DNA of 64,000 bases from Rheinheimera pacifica (GCF_900108485.1 NZ_FNXF01000020.1:1-64000); one strand, 5' to 3'; shown: positions 45,847-56,041, counted from the stretch's first letter. Notes: generated from the letters alone by a model not told the origin. Program-made: numbers and translations.

Positions 45847-46512
45847 TTAGCTGATCCCTAAATATTTATGCACCTGCACACTAAGCCGCCAGTTATGTTT
45901 TTTACACATAGCTATTGCCAGTTCGGTTGCCCGGCGCTGCTGACTGATCGGCTGCAGATAAATCAGCTTAGCTTTAGTATCAGTATGTTGCAATAACTGC
46001 AACAGTTCATCGACATGTTTTTCCATCGCAACCGGATGTTTAATCTCGTTGGCTCTGTCCAGCGCGCTTTGCAAAACCTTGTAGCCCCCAGCCATATTCA
46101 CCTTGGGTGATACGGTAACCCAGGTTTGCGCTGGTGCTTTAATGGTAAAAGTACCACTGGTTTCAATTTGCGTACTGTAGCCATTTTGGTGCAGCAGTTC
46201 GCACAGGGGGTTAAGATCATACATGCATGGCTCACCACCGGTGATCACCACATGCTTCGCCTGATAGCCTTCTTGAATAAACCGCGCCAGTAACTCTGCC
46301 GCGGTAACTTGTGCCCAATGCTCTGTCTCGGCCGTTTTAATTACAATATCGCCCAGCGGCATTGCCAGTTCGTCTTTAATATCCCAGGTGTGCTTAGTGT
46401 CGCACCAGCTGCATCCCACCGGGCAGCCCTGCAACCGGATAAAAATGGCTGCTGCGCCGGTAAAACTGCCCTCGCCCTGAATGGTTTCAAAAACCTCGTT
46501 AACTTTATACAC
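45847..46512 (-). CDS. queE: 7-carboxy-7-deazaguanine synthase QueE
   Basis: 221 aa, radical SAM enzyme making 7-carboxy-7-deazaguanine in queuosine synthesis. The cluster motif is CPVGCSWCDTKHTW (CxxxCxxC), preceded by ETIQGEGSFTG and followed by VVITGGEP. E. coli QueE is 223 aa. The start is GTG at 46512. It is divergent from queC across 113 bp that must hold both promoters. queD is not in the window. Confidence 0.96.
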   Translation of the reverse strand: MYKVNEVFETIQGEGSFTGAAAIFIRLQGCPVGCSWCDTKHTWDIKDELAMPLGDIVIKTAETEHWAQVTAAELLARFIQEGYQAKHVVITGGEPCMYDLNPLCELLHQNGYSTQIETSGTFTIKAPAQTWVTVSPKVNMAGGYKVLQSALDRANEIKHPVAMEKHVDELLQLLQHTDTKAKLIYLQPISQQRRATELAIAMCKKHNWRLSVQVHKYLGIS

Positions 46513-46625
46513 TCTGTGCTTTGCCCTTTAGCCTGTGGCTGAATTACAGTACAATGCGCGCCCGGCTTCAGGGCCGGCAGCATTAATTGAAAATTTAAGC
46601 CGTATTATACAAGAGAGAGCCTGCT

Positions 46626-47294
46626 ATGCCGAACAAAGTTGTGGTGATTTACTCCGGAGGGATGGATTCCTTCACTGTGTTACACAAAGCCGTGCAGGCC
46701 GGCCATGATGTGTACGCCTTGTCTTTTAATTATGGCCAGCGCCATGTAAAAGAGCTGCAGTGTGCCGCACAGGTGTGTCAGGAGCTGGGTATCAAACATA
46801 AAATTGTTGATATCTCCGCTATTAACCAGCTTTTAGCCGGTTCGTCGTTAACCGATGATATTGATATTCCGGAAGGCCATTACGCAGCTGATAATATGAA
46901 GTCTACCGTGGTACCCAACCGCAATATGATTTTACTGTCACTGGCGGTAGGTTACGCGGTATCGCTGGGCGCATCGCAGGTGTATTACGGTGCGCACTCG
47001 GGTGATCATTTTATATACCCCGATTGCAGGCCGGAATTTGTGCAAAAAATGCATGATGTTTGCCAAATAGCTAACTACGAACCGGTCGATATTATCAGCC
47101 CTTATCTGGCGCAAACCAAAATAGAGATCCTTGCCGATGGCCTGGCCATGGGGCTGGATTACAGCAAAACCTGGACCTGCTACAACGGCCGCGAAAAAGC
47201 CTGTGGTAAATGTGGTTCTTGTCAGGAGCGGTTAGAAGCCTTTACGCTGAATAACGTCACAGATCCGCTGCCGTATGAGCAAAACCTGAGCTAA
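46626..47294 (+). CDS. queC: 7-cyano-7-deazaguanine synthase QueC
   Basis: 222 aa. ATP-dependent conversion of carboxy-deazaguanine to preQ0. The PP-loop [10 protein letters not shown] is N-terminal, with [11 protein letters not shown] following it, and the C-terminal zinc site reads [14 protein letters not shown] with an earlier Cys in TWTCYNG. The usual length (E. coli 231). It works directly downstream of QueE in queuosine synthesis. Confidence 0.97.
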   Translation: MPNKVVVIYSGGMDSFTVLHKAVQAGHDVYALSFNYGQRHVKELQCAAQVCQELGIKHKIVDISAINQLLAGSSLTDDIDIPEGHYAADNMKSTVVPNRNMILLSLAVGYAVSLGASQVYYGAHSGDHFIYPDCRPEFVQKMHDVCQIANYEPVDIISPYLAQTKIEILADGLAMGLDYSKTWTCYNGREKACGKCGSCQERLEAFTLNNVTDPLPYEQNLS

Positions 47295-47321
47295 TACCAC
47301 GCAACTGGTTATAACATATAG

Positions 47322-47345
47322 AAAAGCGGCCTTGTTGCCGCTTTT
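47322..47345 (+). terminator. Terminator after queC
   Basis: AAAAGCGGC (47322-47330), loop CTTGTT, GCCGCTTTT (47337-47345), with G-T-T-G-T after it. It is about 28 bp past the queC stop. Confidence 0.7.
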
Positions 47346-47388
47346 GTTGTCTCTATAATGGCGTAAAATTGAATTATGGCGCTATTTT

Positions 47389-48633
47389 ATGTTGGCTTTC
47401 TGGTTTGCAATTCCGTTTTGGCAAAGAGTGCTGGGAGCCCTGTTATTGGGTGTCACTACCGGTGTCCTACTGGGTGAAACGGCTACCGTCTTTAAACCGT
47501 TAGGCACCTTATTTATTAATGCCATTCGTATGCTGGTGGTGCCGCTGGTATTTTTTGCCCTGATCAGCAGCATTACTTCACTGGCCGACAACGGCAAAAT
47601 GCAGCGGCTGGCATTTAAAACCGTGGGGTTATTTTTACTGACCGCCTTTATTGCCAGTTTAATTGGCTTAACGGTAGGTTCGCTGGTGAACTGGGGCGAT
47701 GCCGTACAATTAACCGCTGCAGAGATAAAACCGCGCGACATTCCACCAGTAGCCGATGTACTAACCAACCTTATTCCTACCAACCCGCTGGCCGCTATGG
47801 TAAACGGTAATATTCTGCAAATTATCGTTTTTGCTGCCTTAGTGGGTATCGCCATTAATAAAATTGGCGAAAAAGCCGCACCGATGAAAAAAGTGCTGCT
47901 GTCCGGTGCTGATATTATGTATCAGATCACCCGTATGGTGCTGGAGTTAACCCCGCTTGGCGTATTTGGTTTAATGGCCTGGGTAGTGGGTAATTATGGC
48001 CTGGACACTTTGTTACCGCTGGGCAAATTTATTCTGGCCATTTATCTGGCCTGTACTATCCATATTGTATTTACCTATGGCGGCCTGGTTAAGCTGTTTG
48101 GTGGTATGCGCGTACGTGATTACTTTAAAGCCATTTTACCGGCGCAATTAGTAGCCTACAGCAGCGCCAGCAGCTACGGCACCCTGCCGGTAAGCCATAA
48201 AGTGGTAACCGAAAACTTAGGTGTATCAAAAGATTATGCCAGCTTTGTACTGCCACTGGGCGCTACCATTAATATGGACGGCTGTGGCGGTATTTACCCG
48301 GCCATAGCAGCCATTTTTATTGCCCATCTGTATGGTATAGACCTGACAACAGTCGATTATTTACTGATTGCCGGCACAGCAACACTGGCCTCAGTCGGTA
48401 CTGCCGGCGTACCGGGTACTGCTATGGTCATGCTAACAGTAACCTTAAGTGTGGTGGGTTTACCGATTGAAGGCATCGCTTTTATTGCTGCGGTAGACAG
48501 GATTATCGATATGATGCGCACCGCCACCAATGTAACAGGCGATACCATGGTGGCGCTGGTGATTGGCCGCTCGGAAGGTTTGGTACAAACTCCCGCAGAG
48601 CCGACACAACAAAATACTGCAGTAGTATCTTAA
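47389..48633 (+). CDS. Dicarboxylate/amino acid:cation symporter
   Basis: 414 aa, DAACS/GltP family secondary transporter with eight membrane helices and two re-entrant loops: NAIRMLVVPLVFFALISSI, SSASSYGTLPVS (serine-rich hairpin), NMDGCGGIYPAIAAIF and GTAGVPGTAMVM. It takes up glutamate, aspartate or C4-dicarboxylates with Na+ or H+; the substrate cannot be told from sequence alone. The ribosome site is weak. An out-of-frame ATG lies at 47376. Confidence 0.92.
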   Translation: MLAFWFAIPFWQRVLGALLLGVTTGVLLGETATVFKPLGTLFINAIRMLVVPLVFFALISSITSLADNGKMQRLAFKTVGLFLLTAFIASLIGLTVGSLVNWGDAVQLTAAEIKPRDIPPVADVLTNLIPTNPLAAMVNGNILQIIVFAALVGIAINKIGEKAAPMKKVLLSGADIMYQITRMVLELTPLGVFGLMAWVVGNYGLDTLLPLGKFILAIYLACTIHIVFTYGGLVKLFGGMRVRDYFKAILPAQLVAYSSASSYGTLPVSHKVVTENLGVSKDYASFVLPLGATINMDGCGGIYPAIAAIFIAHLYGIDLTTVDYLLIAGTATLASVGTAGVPGTAMVMLTVTLSVVGLPIEGIAFIAAVDRIIDMMRTATNVTGDTMVALVIGRSEGLVQTPAEPTQQNTAVVS

Positions 48634-48654
48634 ATGATGCTACTGCAGTGCTTA

Positions 48655-50007
48655 TTACGCTGCGCTAAACAAACTTTGGTGCAGCTGTTTTACCACTGCC
48701 GGGGCATCGGCATCCTGCACTAAAAAGCACAGGTTATGTTTAGAGGCGCCATGGCAGATCAGCCGCATATTAATACGCTCCAGCGTATTAAATAAATCGC
48801 CGGTCACGCCTTTGCTGCTGTGCAGATGGTTGCCAATCACGGCAATCAGGCTTAACCCCTGCTCCACAGACACCTCACAAAAACTGCGCAGCTCTGCCAG
48901 TGCCGGCTCTATCGACGCACTAAAAGCACTGCTCATACCGCCTTCATCTAACGTTAGCGCGACGCTGATTTCAGAAGTTGTCACTAAATCGACCGAAATC
49001 TGGTGCCGGCTTAAAATATCAAACACCCGGGTTAAAAAACCGGCAGCGTGCAGCATAGCCGGACTTTTTACGGTGATCAGCGTTTGGGCTTTTCGAAGTG
49101 CAATCGCACGATACGGCGGGCGCTCTTTAACTTCTTTGGCTATCCAGGTGCCGCCGGCTTGTGGCTCGCGGCTGGAGCCGACAAACACACCAATATTACG
49201 CCGCATTGCCGGTATCAGCGTTGCCGGGTGTAGTACTTTGGCACCAAAGGTGGCCATTTCGGCGGCTTCATCAAAGCTGATTTCTTTAATGCAGCGCGCC
49301 TGATCGGTTAAGCGCGGATCGGTAGTAAAAATACCGACCACGTCGGTCCATATTTGTACCACAGCAGCATTTAGTGCTTCACCCAATAAAGCTGCACTGT
49401 AATCGGAACCGCCACGGCCAAGCGTAGTAGTCTGGCCGATATCATCAGCGCCAATAAAGCCCTGGGTAACTACTACGTTATCCGCCAGCAAGGGCTGTAA
49501 CTGAATTGCACACAACTCACTGATTTGCGTAATTTGTGGCTCGCCTTTACCAAAGCGGCTGTCGGTGCGCATTACCCGGCGGGCATCAAAGCATAAACCT
49601 GCGGCACCACGCTCACGTAGCACCTGAGCAAACAGCACTGAGCTTAAGCGCTCACCGAAAGATTGAATTTCGTCTTTATGCGCACCGCTGTATACCGCGC
49701 CGCCCTGCTCTATCAGCTCCTTTAGTGCCGACAGCAGCTGATCAATATCGGCTGCTACGGTATCGGGCTGCTGCAAACGGTTTAATACCGCCAGCGTAAT
49801 ACGCTCGATACCCTGATAACAGGCATAGCGCTCGGTAACATCGGTATGTTTGGTAATATCAACTAACAGGTTAGTGACGCCGGAACTGGCGCTAACCACC
49901 ACTAAACGGATAGCCGGTTCAGCCAGAATAATGTCAGCACAACGCGACATAGCATCGAAGTCTGCGACACTGGTGCCGCCGAATTTTGCAACAATAAGTT
50001 TGGACAA
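48655..50007 (-). CDS. lysC: Lysine-sensitive aspartokinase III
   Basis: 450 aa. Amino-acid kinase domain (about 4-290: VAKFGGTSVAD, GRGGSDYSAALLGEAL, TTDPRLT) followed by two ACT domains (about 310-445). Phosphorylates aspartate, the first step toward lysine, threonine and methionine. The length and monofunctional form fit LysC (E. coli 449). The start is TTG, with AAGGAG eight bases upstream, inside the expression platform of the lysine riboswitch, so lysine likely represses it both by riboswitch and by ACT feedback. Confidence 0.96.
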   Translation of the reverse strand: MSKLIVAKFGGTSVADFDAMSRCADIILAEPAIRLVVVSASSGVTNLLVDITKHTDVTERYACYQGIERITLAVLNRLQQPDTVAADIDQLLSALKELIEQGGAVYSGAHKDEIQSFGERLSSVLFAQVLRERGAAGLCFDARRVMRTDSRFGKGEPQITQISELCAIQLQPLLADNVVVTQGFIGADDIGQTTTLGRGGSDYSAALLGEALNAAVVQIWTDVVGIFTTDPRLTDQARCIKEISFDEAAEMATFGAKVLHPATLIPAMRRNIGVFVGSSREPQAGGTWIAKEVKERPPYRAIALRKAQTLITVKSPAMLHAAGFLTRVFDILSRHQISVDLVTTSEISVALTLDEGGMSSAFSASIEPALAELRSFCEVSVEQGLSLIAVIGNHLHSSKGVTGDLFNTLERINMRLICHGASKHNLCFLVQDADAPAVVKQLHQSLFSAA

Positions 50008-50116
50008 GGGTGCCTCTCCTTATAAAACATAATAAGCAGAGCATGGCATTTGCTAACAGCAAAACGAGAATGGCACAGATTGCTTCTGTAATTTCTGTAA
50101 ACTGTAGTTAACAAAG

Positions 50117-50284
50117 GCCAGAAGCTCTCCACCGAAATTCAGGTGACAGTCGCAAGGATTCAGCCTTAACGACCGAAAAGTGCAGCTCTATAACTGCGCT
50201 TTTCTCGGCGTTAGTCCCCCTTATTCAGGCTGCGATGTATAGACATCTGTCCTGAACTACCTGGCTAACGCGCCTCTTCTGGTC
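50117..50284 (-). promoter_or_regulatory. Lysine riboswitch (L box)
   Basis: On the reverse strand the core runs GACCAGAAGAGGCGCGTT..., GCCAGGTAGT, AGGGGGACTAACGCCGAG, a long stem, then CGGTCGTTAAGGCTGAATCC, GACTGTCACCTG, GGTGGAGAGCTTCTGGCC. These match the five-stem lysine aptamer (compare CCAGAAGAGGCGCGTTGCC and GTGGAGCACTTCTGG upstream of E. coli lysC). P1 forms from CCAGAAG and CTTCTGG. It lies about 110 nt ahead of lysC. No clear U-run terminator follows, so control is probably translational. Confidence 0.95.
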
Positions 50285-50475
50285 TATCAGATATGATTGA
50301 CGGGCGACACCTTACCTTGTTTTGACTGAACAGGCAATAGCCTTTTAGCCGTCTAAAAAATAGTTACTCAGGTAACGCCCGCTGTCGTCTCTGCCAGCGC
50401 TTATAACTACGCGCTATGGTAGCGGTTTAAACTGAACAAATCCTTAGCCGAAGTGAAATAAAGCAGTAAAATAAT
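50285..50475. other. Gene-free stretch upstream of the lysine riboswitch
   Basis: About 190 bp that must contain the lysC promoter and the 3' region of the DUF3081-like gene. I see no convincing -35/-10 pair and no open frame. Confidence 0.5.
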
Positions 50476-50745
50476 TTAGTGCTGCCGGTTAATGTTACGC
50501 AGCTGTGCCATAAATTCATCCATATCGGTTTCTGATTTCGCATCGCTGTGCCATTTGTTATGAAATCCCAAGGTTAACTGCACCTTGCCATTGCTAAAAT
50601 ACACCTCGTAACCATCAAAGCCGGAATTTACCGTCACGCCTTCGAGCTCAAAACCTGCGCCAAGCTCGTTGTTAATCGCTTTGCCGTGTTTTTCAATTTT
50701 ACTAAACACGCTGAATAAAAATTTAGCATCCAGTTCATTTTGCAT
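50476..50745 (-). CDS. DUF3081-like small protein
   Basis: 89 aa from the ATG at 50745 (AGGAG ten bases upstream); a longer frame to 50808 has an unlikely N-terminus. The core NELDAKFLFSVFSKIEKHG, then a GFDGYEVYF segment and VQLTLGFHNKW resembles DUF3081 of Vibrio and Alteromonadales as I remember it. Soluble, function unknown. It is divergent from the secreted protein gene, with 98 bp between. Confidence 0.68.
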   Translation of the reverse strand: MQNELDAKFLFSVFSKIEKHGKAINNELGAGFELEGVTVNSGFDGYEVYFSNGKVQLTLGFHNKWHSDAKSETDMDEFMAQLRNINRQH

Positions 50746-50843
50746 CTGTAGTTTGCTCCTGTCTGTGTTGGCTAAAGAGTAACACCGGTTTGCAGCCAAT
50801 ACGCACAAAGGTTATAGTCCGGCGGTCTTATAAGGAGAAATAT

Positions 50844-51446
50844 ATGTACAAGACTCTGATTACAACCACTATTGCCCTGACATTTTCTGCCGCTATTTCG
50901 GCTAATATCGTTCAGCCGGCGCCACTGGTATCCATAACCAGCCACGATGCTTACTTCGACAACCTGCGCGCCCACTGTGGTAAAGCCTATGAAGGCAAAG
51001 TCAGCATTGATAATCCACAAAGTGGTGGCTTTGAAGGCCGCTTAGTAATGCATGTGCGTAATTGTACAGACACTCAATTACAAATTCCGTTTCATGTGGG
51101 TGATGATCACTCCCGCACCTGGATTATTACCAAAACCGGCTCAGGCCTGAGTTTAAAGCATGATCACCGCAAAAAAGACGGCAGCCATGATGTCTCTACC
51201 ATGTACGGCGGGCACACTACAGATGCCGGCTGGGCGAATGTGCAAAGCTTTCCGGCCGATCAGTATTCAAAAGAGCTGTTCTCGCGTTTAGGTAACCCGC
51301 AGTCAAATACCAATATCTGGCAAATGTATATTTACCCGCAAACCTTTAGCTACCGCCTGATCCGCGAAGGCCGCGAGTTCCGGGTAGATTTTGATTTAAC
51401 CAAACCGGTTGCCCTGCCGCCAACGCCATGGGGCTATAAAGACTAA
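50844..51446 (+). CDS. Secreted hypothetical protein
   Basis: 200 aa from the ATG at 50844, preceded by AAGGAG. The signal peptide (YKTLITTTIALTFSAAISA) ends near residue 21. The mature part has two cysteines (in RAHCGKAYEG and HVRNCTD) that could form a disulfide, and many histidines and charged residues (DDHSRTW, KHDHRKKDGSHD). It seems to be a conserved periplasmic protein of unknown function in marine bacteria; I cannot name the family. Confidence 0.75.
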   Translation: MYKTLITTTIALTFSAAISANIVQPAPLVSITSHDAYFDNLRAHCGKAYEGKVSIDNPQSGGFEGRLVMHVRNCTDTQLQIPFHVGDDHSRTWIITKTGSGLSLKHDHRKKDGSHDVSTMYGGHTTDAGWANVQSFPADQYSKELFSRLGNPQSNTNIWQMYIYPQTFSYRLIREGREFRVDFDLTKPVALPPTPWGYKD

Positions 51447-51580
51447 TCCCCCGGCACAGGCGACCGGTAAACTGGTCGCCTGATTTCAGTTACGCTAAGA
51501 TAAACTGATTTTGCCCAACTGGCGCCGCCACAGCGTGTCAGGTAAAGCAGCAAACAACAATAAAAAAACACGGAGCCACT

Positions 51581-53293
51581 ATGATTATCCTTTCCCGCTT
51601 TAGCGCACTTGCTACTGCGCTGACAGCCCTGGCGGTATTAACCGCCTGCTCAGAGCAACCGGCCAGTGAAAAAACAGCAGATGTCAGCCCTACAACAAGC
51701 CAAACTGCAACTAAAAGCTCTGAATTACAGTTTAGCGAAGTCAACCCGCGTTTAGGTGAATACATTAAAACACTGTCAGCGGATGAATTTCAGGGCCGCG
51801 CGCCGGCGACAAAAGGCGAAGAGTTAACCGTTGCCTTTTTAGAAGATAACTTTCGCCGCATCGGTTTAAAACCTATTGATGGCGACAGCTATAAACAGCC
51901 GGTATCACTGGTGCAGATTGACCCGGTTCAGGTATCAGCCATGACACTAAAAGGCGATAAGTTACCGGCGCAGTTTAACTATCGTGACGATATGACAGCC
52001 TGGACCACCCAGGTAACCGAACAGGTTGAAGTAACCGACAGCGAAATGGTGTTTGTCGGCTACGGTATTGTCGCGCCGGAATACGGCTGGAACGACTACG
52101 AAGGTTTGGACGTAACAGGCAAAACTGTGGTGATGTTTGTTAACGATCCAGGCTTTGCTACCCAGGACCCGGCATTATTTAACGGCAATGCCATGACCTA
52201 CTACGGCCGCTGGACCTACAAATTTGAAGAAGCTGCCCGCCAGGGTGCCGCTATGGCACTAATTATTCATGAAACCGCACCGGCCAGTTATGGTTGGGGC
52301 GTGGTAGCCCATGGTTCGCCGATTAAATTTGATTTAATCAACGAAAACAAAAATATGGATCGCGCCAAAGTAGAAGGCTGGGTAACCACTGAAGCCGCCG
52401 AAAAGCTGTTTGCTAATATCGGCACCGATCTGGCCAGCATGCATAAAAAAGCCCTGCAAAAAGATTTTGCACCTGTCGCACTTAATGCAACCGCTTCTGT
52501 CAGTGTACAAAATAACCTGCGCGAACTGGTTTCCAGCAATGTGGTGGGCTATATCGAAGGCAGCAAATATCCGGATGAATATGTGCTGTATATGGCGCAT
52601 TGGGATCACCTGGGCATGGACTTCTCTAACCCGAAAAACAAAGTATTTAATGGCGCTCAGGATAATGCGTCCGGTACCGGCGGCTTGCTGGCGCTGGCTG
52701 AATACTTTACCCAGCAACCTAAGCCAGAGCGCTCGGTCGTGTTTGTCGCGGTAACCGCCGAAGAGCGCGGCTTGCTAGGTTCTGCCTGGTATGCCGCTAA
52801 CCCGGTATTCCCACTGGAGAAAACCGTGGTGGGCATTAATATGGACGTAATGAACGTTTATGGCCCGATGAAAGATATGGTGATTGTTGGCCTGGGTAAT
52901 AACAACGCTGAAGATATCCTCATTAAGTACACCGAACAGCAAGGCCGTTATGCCGTGCGCGAACATAACCCGGAAGCCGGTATCGCGTATCGCTCAGATC
53001 ACTTTAATTTGTCGAAAAAAGGCGTGCCAATCCTTTACGCAAAAGGCGGTAACGACCACTTTGAAAATGGTGCAGAATGGGGTAAAGCCCAGCGCGCAGA
53101 ATACAATACCTGCTGTTACCACAAGGTAAACGACGAGTGGAACGACGACTGGGATTTACGCGGTGCGCAGCAAGACTTATTCCTGTTTTATCAGGTTGGC
53201 AACGAGTTGGCTAACAGCCGCCAATGGCCAAACTGGAATCAGGGCAACGAATTTAAGGCAATACGCGATGCCTCAGCCGATGCCCGCAAGTAA
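51581..53293 (+). CDS. M28 family metallopeptidase lipoprotein
   Basis: 570 aa. The lipoprotein signal peptide ends LAVLTAC with Cys23 the likely lipid anchor. A PA-type insert lies at about 130-290. The M28 catalytic core has all five zinc ligands: AHWDHLG, GAQDNASGTGG, TAEERGLLGS, INMDVMN and YRSDHFNLS. Such envelope aminopeptidases digest peptides outside the inner membrane. It is preceded by GGAG and followed by a strong terminator. Confidence 0.92.
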   Translation: MIILSRFSALATALTALAVLTACSEQPASEKTADVSPTTSQTATKSSELQFSEVNPRLGEYIKTLSADEFQGRAPATKGEELTVAFLEDNFRRIGLKPIDGDSYKQPVSLVQIDPVQVSAMTLKGDKLPAQFNYRDDMTAWTTQVTEQVEVTDSEMVFVGYGIVAPEYGWNDYEGLDVTGKTVVMFVNDPGFATQDPALFNGNAMTYYGRWTYKFEEAARQGAAMALIIHETAPASYGWGVVAHGSPIKFDLINENKNMDRAKVEGWVTTEAAEKLFANIGTDLASMHKKALQKDFAPVALNATASVSVQNNLRELVSSNVVGYIEGSKYPDEYVLYMAHWDHLGMDFSNPKNKVFNGAQDNASGTGGLLALAEYFTQQPKPERSVVFVAVTAEERGLLGSAWYAANPVFPLEKTVVGINMDVMNVYGPMKDMVIVGLGNNNAEDILIKYTEQQGRYAVREHNPEAGIAYRSDHFNLSKKGVPILYAKGGNDHFENGAEWGKAQRAEYNTCCYHKVNDEWNDDWDLRGAQQDLFLFYQVGNELANSRQWPNWNQGNEFKAIRDASADARK

Positions 53294-53310
53294 AAATACC
53301 CGCTGATACC

Positions 53311-53336
53311 AGGGCAGCCCAGGCTGCCCTTTTTTA
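53311..53336 (+). terminator. Terminator after the M28 peptidase
   Basis: GGGCAGCC, loop CA, GGCTGCCC (53312-53329), followed by TTTTTT. It ends 18-42 bp past the stop codon. Confidence 0.92.
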
Positions 53337-53452
53337 TTGCTGCTATTTTTATCCCACAGCTGCATAGAGATAACCCAGCCCAACTGATATATTCATAATC
53401 TATTCAGTAAGTTCAGCTTACTGTCGGTTCAATTGACTAAAGGATCATACCC

Positions 53453-56041
53453 ATGCGCTGGTGGCATAAAACGCTGCTTACAGGCTTAGTGCTCATGCTG
53501 CTGTTACTGGCTACGGGTTACTGGTACCTGCAAAAAACGCTGGCCGCTCTGCCCGTGCAAAACCTGCATTATGACGTTAAAGCCCTGTCGCTGCGCCAAC
53601 TGCAGCTAAGCCATGTCAGCTTCAACATTGCCGCAGCCAATGTGCATGTGCAGCTGAATGACGTGGCACTTAGCTGGCAGTTTCCGGCCTGGTTTAGTCT
53701 GGCACTTGATCATGTGCATTTGGGTAGCGGCAATATAACCCTTACCAATTGGCCACCGCCTGATAGCAGTGCAGAAGAGGTACCACAGCCTGCTTTTAGC
53801 TTGCCAGAAAACTGGCAACTGCCAGCCATATTGCCAGGCAGCGTTTCGCTGCAACAGCTTGGTATTCACCTGCCCTGCGGCCAGAACCGCTGCAGTTATC
53901 AGCTGCAGGCCGAGCTGAGCATTGTGCAGCAAAAACTGCAGTACCAACTTACTGTTGCTGATGCTGCCATTGCCGACGCTACCAGCAGCGATATAGTGCG
54001 GCTAAAACTGAGCGGCGATTATCAGACTATACAAAACCTGCCACTGCTTAATGCGCACCTCACGCTGGACGACAGCGCCTGGCTTGAGCTCAGCCAGCAG
54101 CTGTCAGCCCAGGGCAATGTTAACGCCAGCGGTGAATTTAAACTGGATATAGCCCCGCCTTCGCCCTGGCTATTGCAACAATTTAAACTGTGGCAAATTG
54201 AACTGCCGGTAGATGCTTTAGCCCAGTTTACCGCACCGGTAACAGTGCAAAGTAACTGGCAACTGGCACTGCCGGAACACCTTAGCCTGGCCAGCCTTAG
54301 CCAGCAAGCCAGCGGCAGCTGGCAGCTAAGTGCTAACCTGCCCACACCGCTTAGCCTGCCGGGCATAGGCCAGTTACAAGGCACTGTTGTTGCCAAACTG
54401 GGCCTTGAGCAAGGCGAGCTGACCCAATATCAGCTAAATAGCCAGCTAACCTTACTAAAACCACAGTTGTCAGGTGATTTGCTGCAATTGGGTCTCAATG
54501 CCGATGCGCTGCATATAACAGTTAATGCCGATGGCAAAAGCCAACCACAACTTAACGCTCTGCCACTCTATGTTGCACTTAACAGCGAAGGTAAAACTGC
54601 GCTGGGCTTAACCAGCAATGTTATGCTTAACCTTACGCCGCCAATCAGTGCACAACTGCAACAGGCAAAGCTAAGCCTGAAGCAGCAACTGTTTAACCCG
54701 GCGCCAGACACTAAACTGAGCGAAATAGCGCTTAACAGCGACTTCAATGCCTACTGGCTGGCCGACAACTGGCAGCTGGATATCCAGCAGTTAACCGCCA
54801 GTATCGCCAGCCTGAGCACACCGGATATTAAGGGCCGCAATATTAAACTCAGCCTTAGCCCTGGCCAGTTTAGTGGTGATGACCGCTTTAGCCAGGTAAA
54901 GCTGCACGCAGATATCAATCTTAGTGCGGCCGAGCTTGAACATCCACAGCTAAAAACCCAAAGCTGGCAGTGGCAAAGCAAACTCAGGGGCGATCTTAGC
55001 GCCTTGACGCTGGATGGCAATATAAGCAACGCTGCCAGCCTGGGGCTGAAACATCAGCTGCGCTATCAACAGGATCAGCTTGAGCTTAGCTGGCAACTGG
55101 ATGATATGTTTTTGCTGGCCGGTAATCCGCTGGCAGCAACCTTAACCGACTGGCCTGCTTTACTTGAGTTTAACCGTGGCCGCATTGCTGGCACAGGTGA
55201 ATTAACCCTGCTACCGGCGCTCAGTGCCAGTGCTAACGTTAATTTATCTGGTGTCAGTGGTATTTATGATCGCAGCCTGTTTAAAGAGCTAACCGCAGCG
55301 CTGCAGTTAAACTATCAGGCCGATACAGTACAACTGGGTGCAAAGGACGCCACCATAGCGGAAATTGAGCACGGCGTGGTAGTCGGGCCGCTAAAACTAA
55401 ATGCACAGTACACCGCCAATACCGATGCCATTACTGCCGGTAAACTGGATATCCAGCAGTTACAACTACTGGCTATGGGCGGGCAGGTGCAGGTGCAGCC
55501 GGTACTACTGGATTTAACCCTGGCAGAGCAGCAGGTATTACTACAGTTAAAACAAATTGATTTAACCCAGTTGCTGCAACAACATCCTACTACCGATCTT
55601 ACCGGTAATGGCCGTATCTCCGGCACTATTCCGCTGCTGCTGGGCCGTAATGGTGCCAGTGTAAAAGATGGTAGCATTGCCGCAGAAAGCCCGGGCGGCA
55701 AGTTACAGTATCGCCCGCCTACAGCGCAATCTATGGCAGCAACCAACCAGGGTATGAAAGTGGTTTTGGAGGCACTGGACGATTTTCATTATTCGGTGTT
55801 ATCGAGCAATGTCAGCTATGATACCAGTGGTAAATTGTTGCTGGGGCTAACATTGAGAGGACAAAACCCGGCGCTGGAAGCTGGCCGGGCGATAAACCTG
55901 AATATCAATCTGGAAGAGGATATACCGGCGCTGATCACCAGCCTGCAGCTTAGCAGCAAAATCAGCGATAAAATAAAGCAACGGGTGCAACAACGTTTAC
56001 AACAGTCAGGCGCAAAACGCGCTAACGGAGTACAACAATGA
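53453..56041 (+). CDS. ydbH: YdbH family intermembrane phospholipid transport protein
   Basis: 862 aa. One N-terminal membrane anchor (about 5-27) and a very long beta-rich periplasmic part with repeated Gln/Leu-rich strands, typical of AsmA/TamB-like bridge proteins. The C-terminal YdbH-type domain (about 640-850) has NLSGVSGIYDRSLF, DLTGNGRISGTIPLLLG and LGLTLRGQNPALEAG. In E. coli YdbH acts with TamB and YhdP in phospholipid transport to the outer membrane and pairs with YnbE. It overlaps ynbE by 4 bp. Confidence 0.92.
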   Translation: MRWWHKTLLTGLVLMLLLLATGYWYLQKTLAALPVQNLHYDVKALSLRQLQLSHVSFNIAAANVHVQLNDVALSWQFPAWFSLALDHVHLGSGNITLTNWPPPDSSAEEVPQPAFSLPENWQLPAILPGSVSLQQLGIHLPCGQNRCSYQLQAELSIVQQKLQYQLTVADAAIADATSSDIVRLKLSGDYQTIQNLPLLNAHLTLDDSAWLELSQQLSAQGNVNASGEFKLDIAPPSPWLLQQFKLWQIELPVDALAQFTAPVTVQSNWQLALPEHLSLASLSQQASGSWQLSANLPTPLSLPGIGQLQGTVVAKLGLEQGELTQYQLNSQLTLLKPQLSGDLLQLGLNADALHITVNADGKSQPQLNALPLYVALNSEGKTALGLTSNVMLNLTPPISAQLQQAKLSLKQQLFNPAPDTKLSEIALNSDFNAYWLADNWQLDIQQLTASIASLSTPDIKGRNIKLSLSPGQFSGDDRFSQVKLHADINLSAAELEHPQLKTQSWQWQSKLRGDLSALTLDGNISNAASLGLKHQLRYQQDQLELSWQLDDMFLLAGNPLAATLTDWPALLEFNRGRIAGTGELTLLPALSASANVNLSGVSGIYDRSLFKELTAALQLNYQADTVQLGAKDATIAEIEHGVVVGPLKLNAQYTANTDAITAGKLDIQQLQLLAMGGQVQVQPVLLDLTLAEQQVLLQLKQIDLTQLLQQHPTTDLTGNGRISGTIPLLLGRNGASVKDGSIAAESPGGKLQYRPPTAQSMAATNQGMKVVLEALDDFHYSVLSSNVSYDTSGKLLLGLTLRGQNPALEAGRAINLNINLEEDIPALITSLQLSSKISDKIKQRVQQRLQQSGAKRANGVQQ

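Noticed and set aside
55315-55746. Long minus-strand frames opposite ydbH
   Set aside because: Low-complexity shadows (Ser/Cys-rich) of the Leu/Gln-rich ydbH coding strand.
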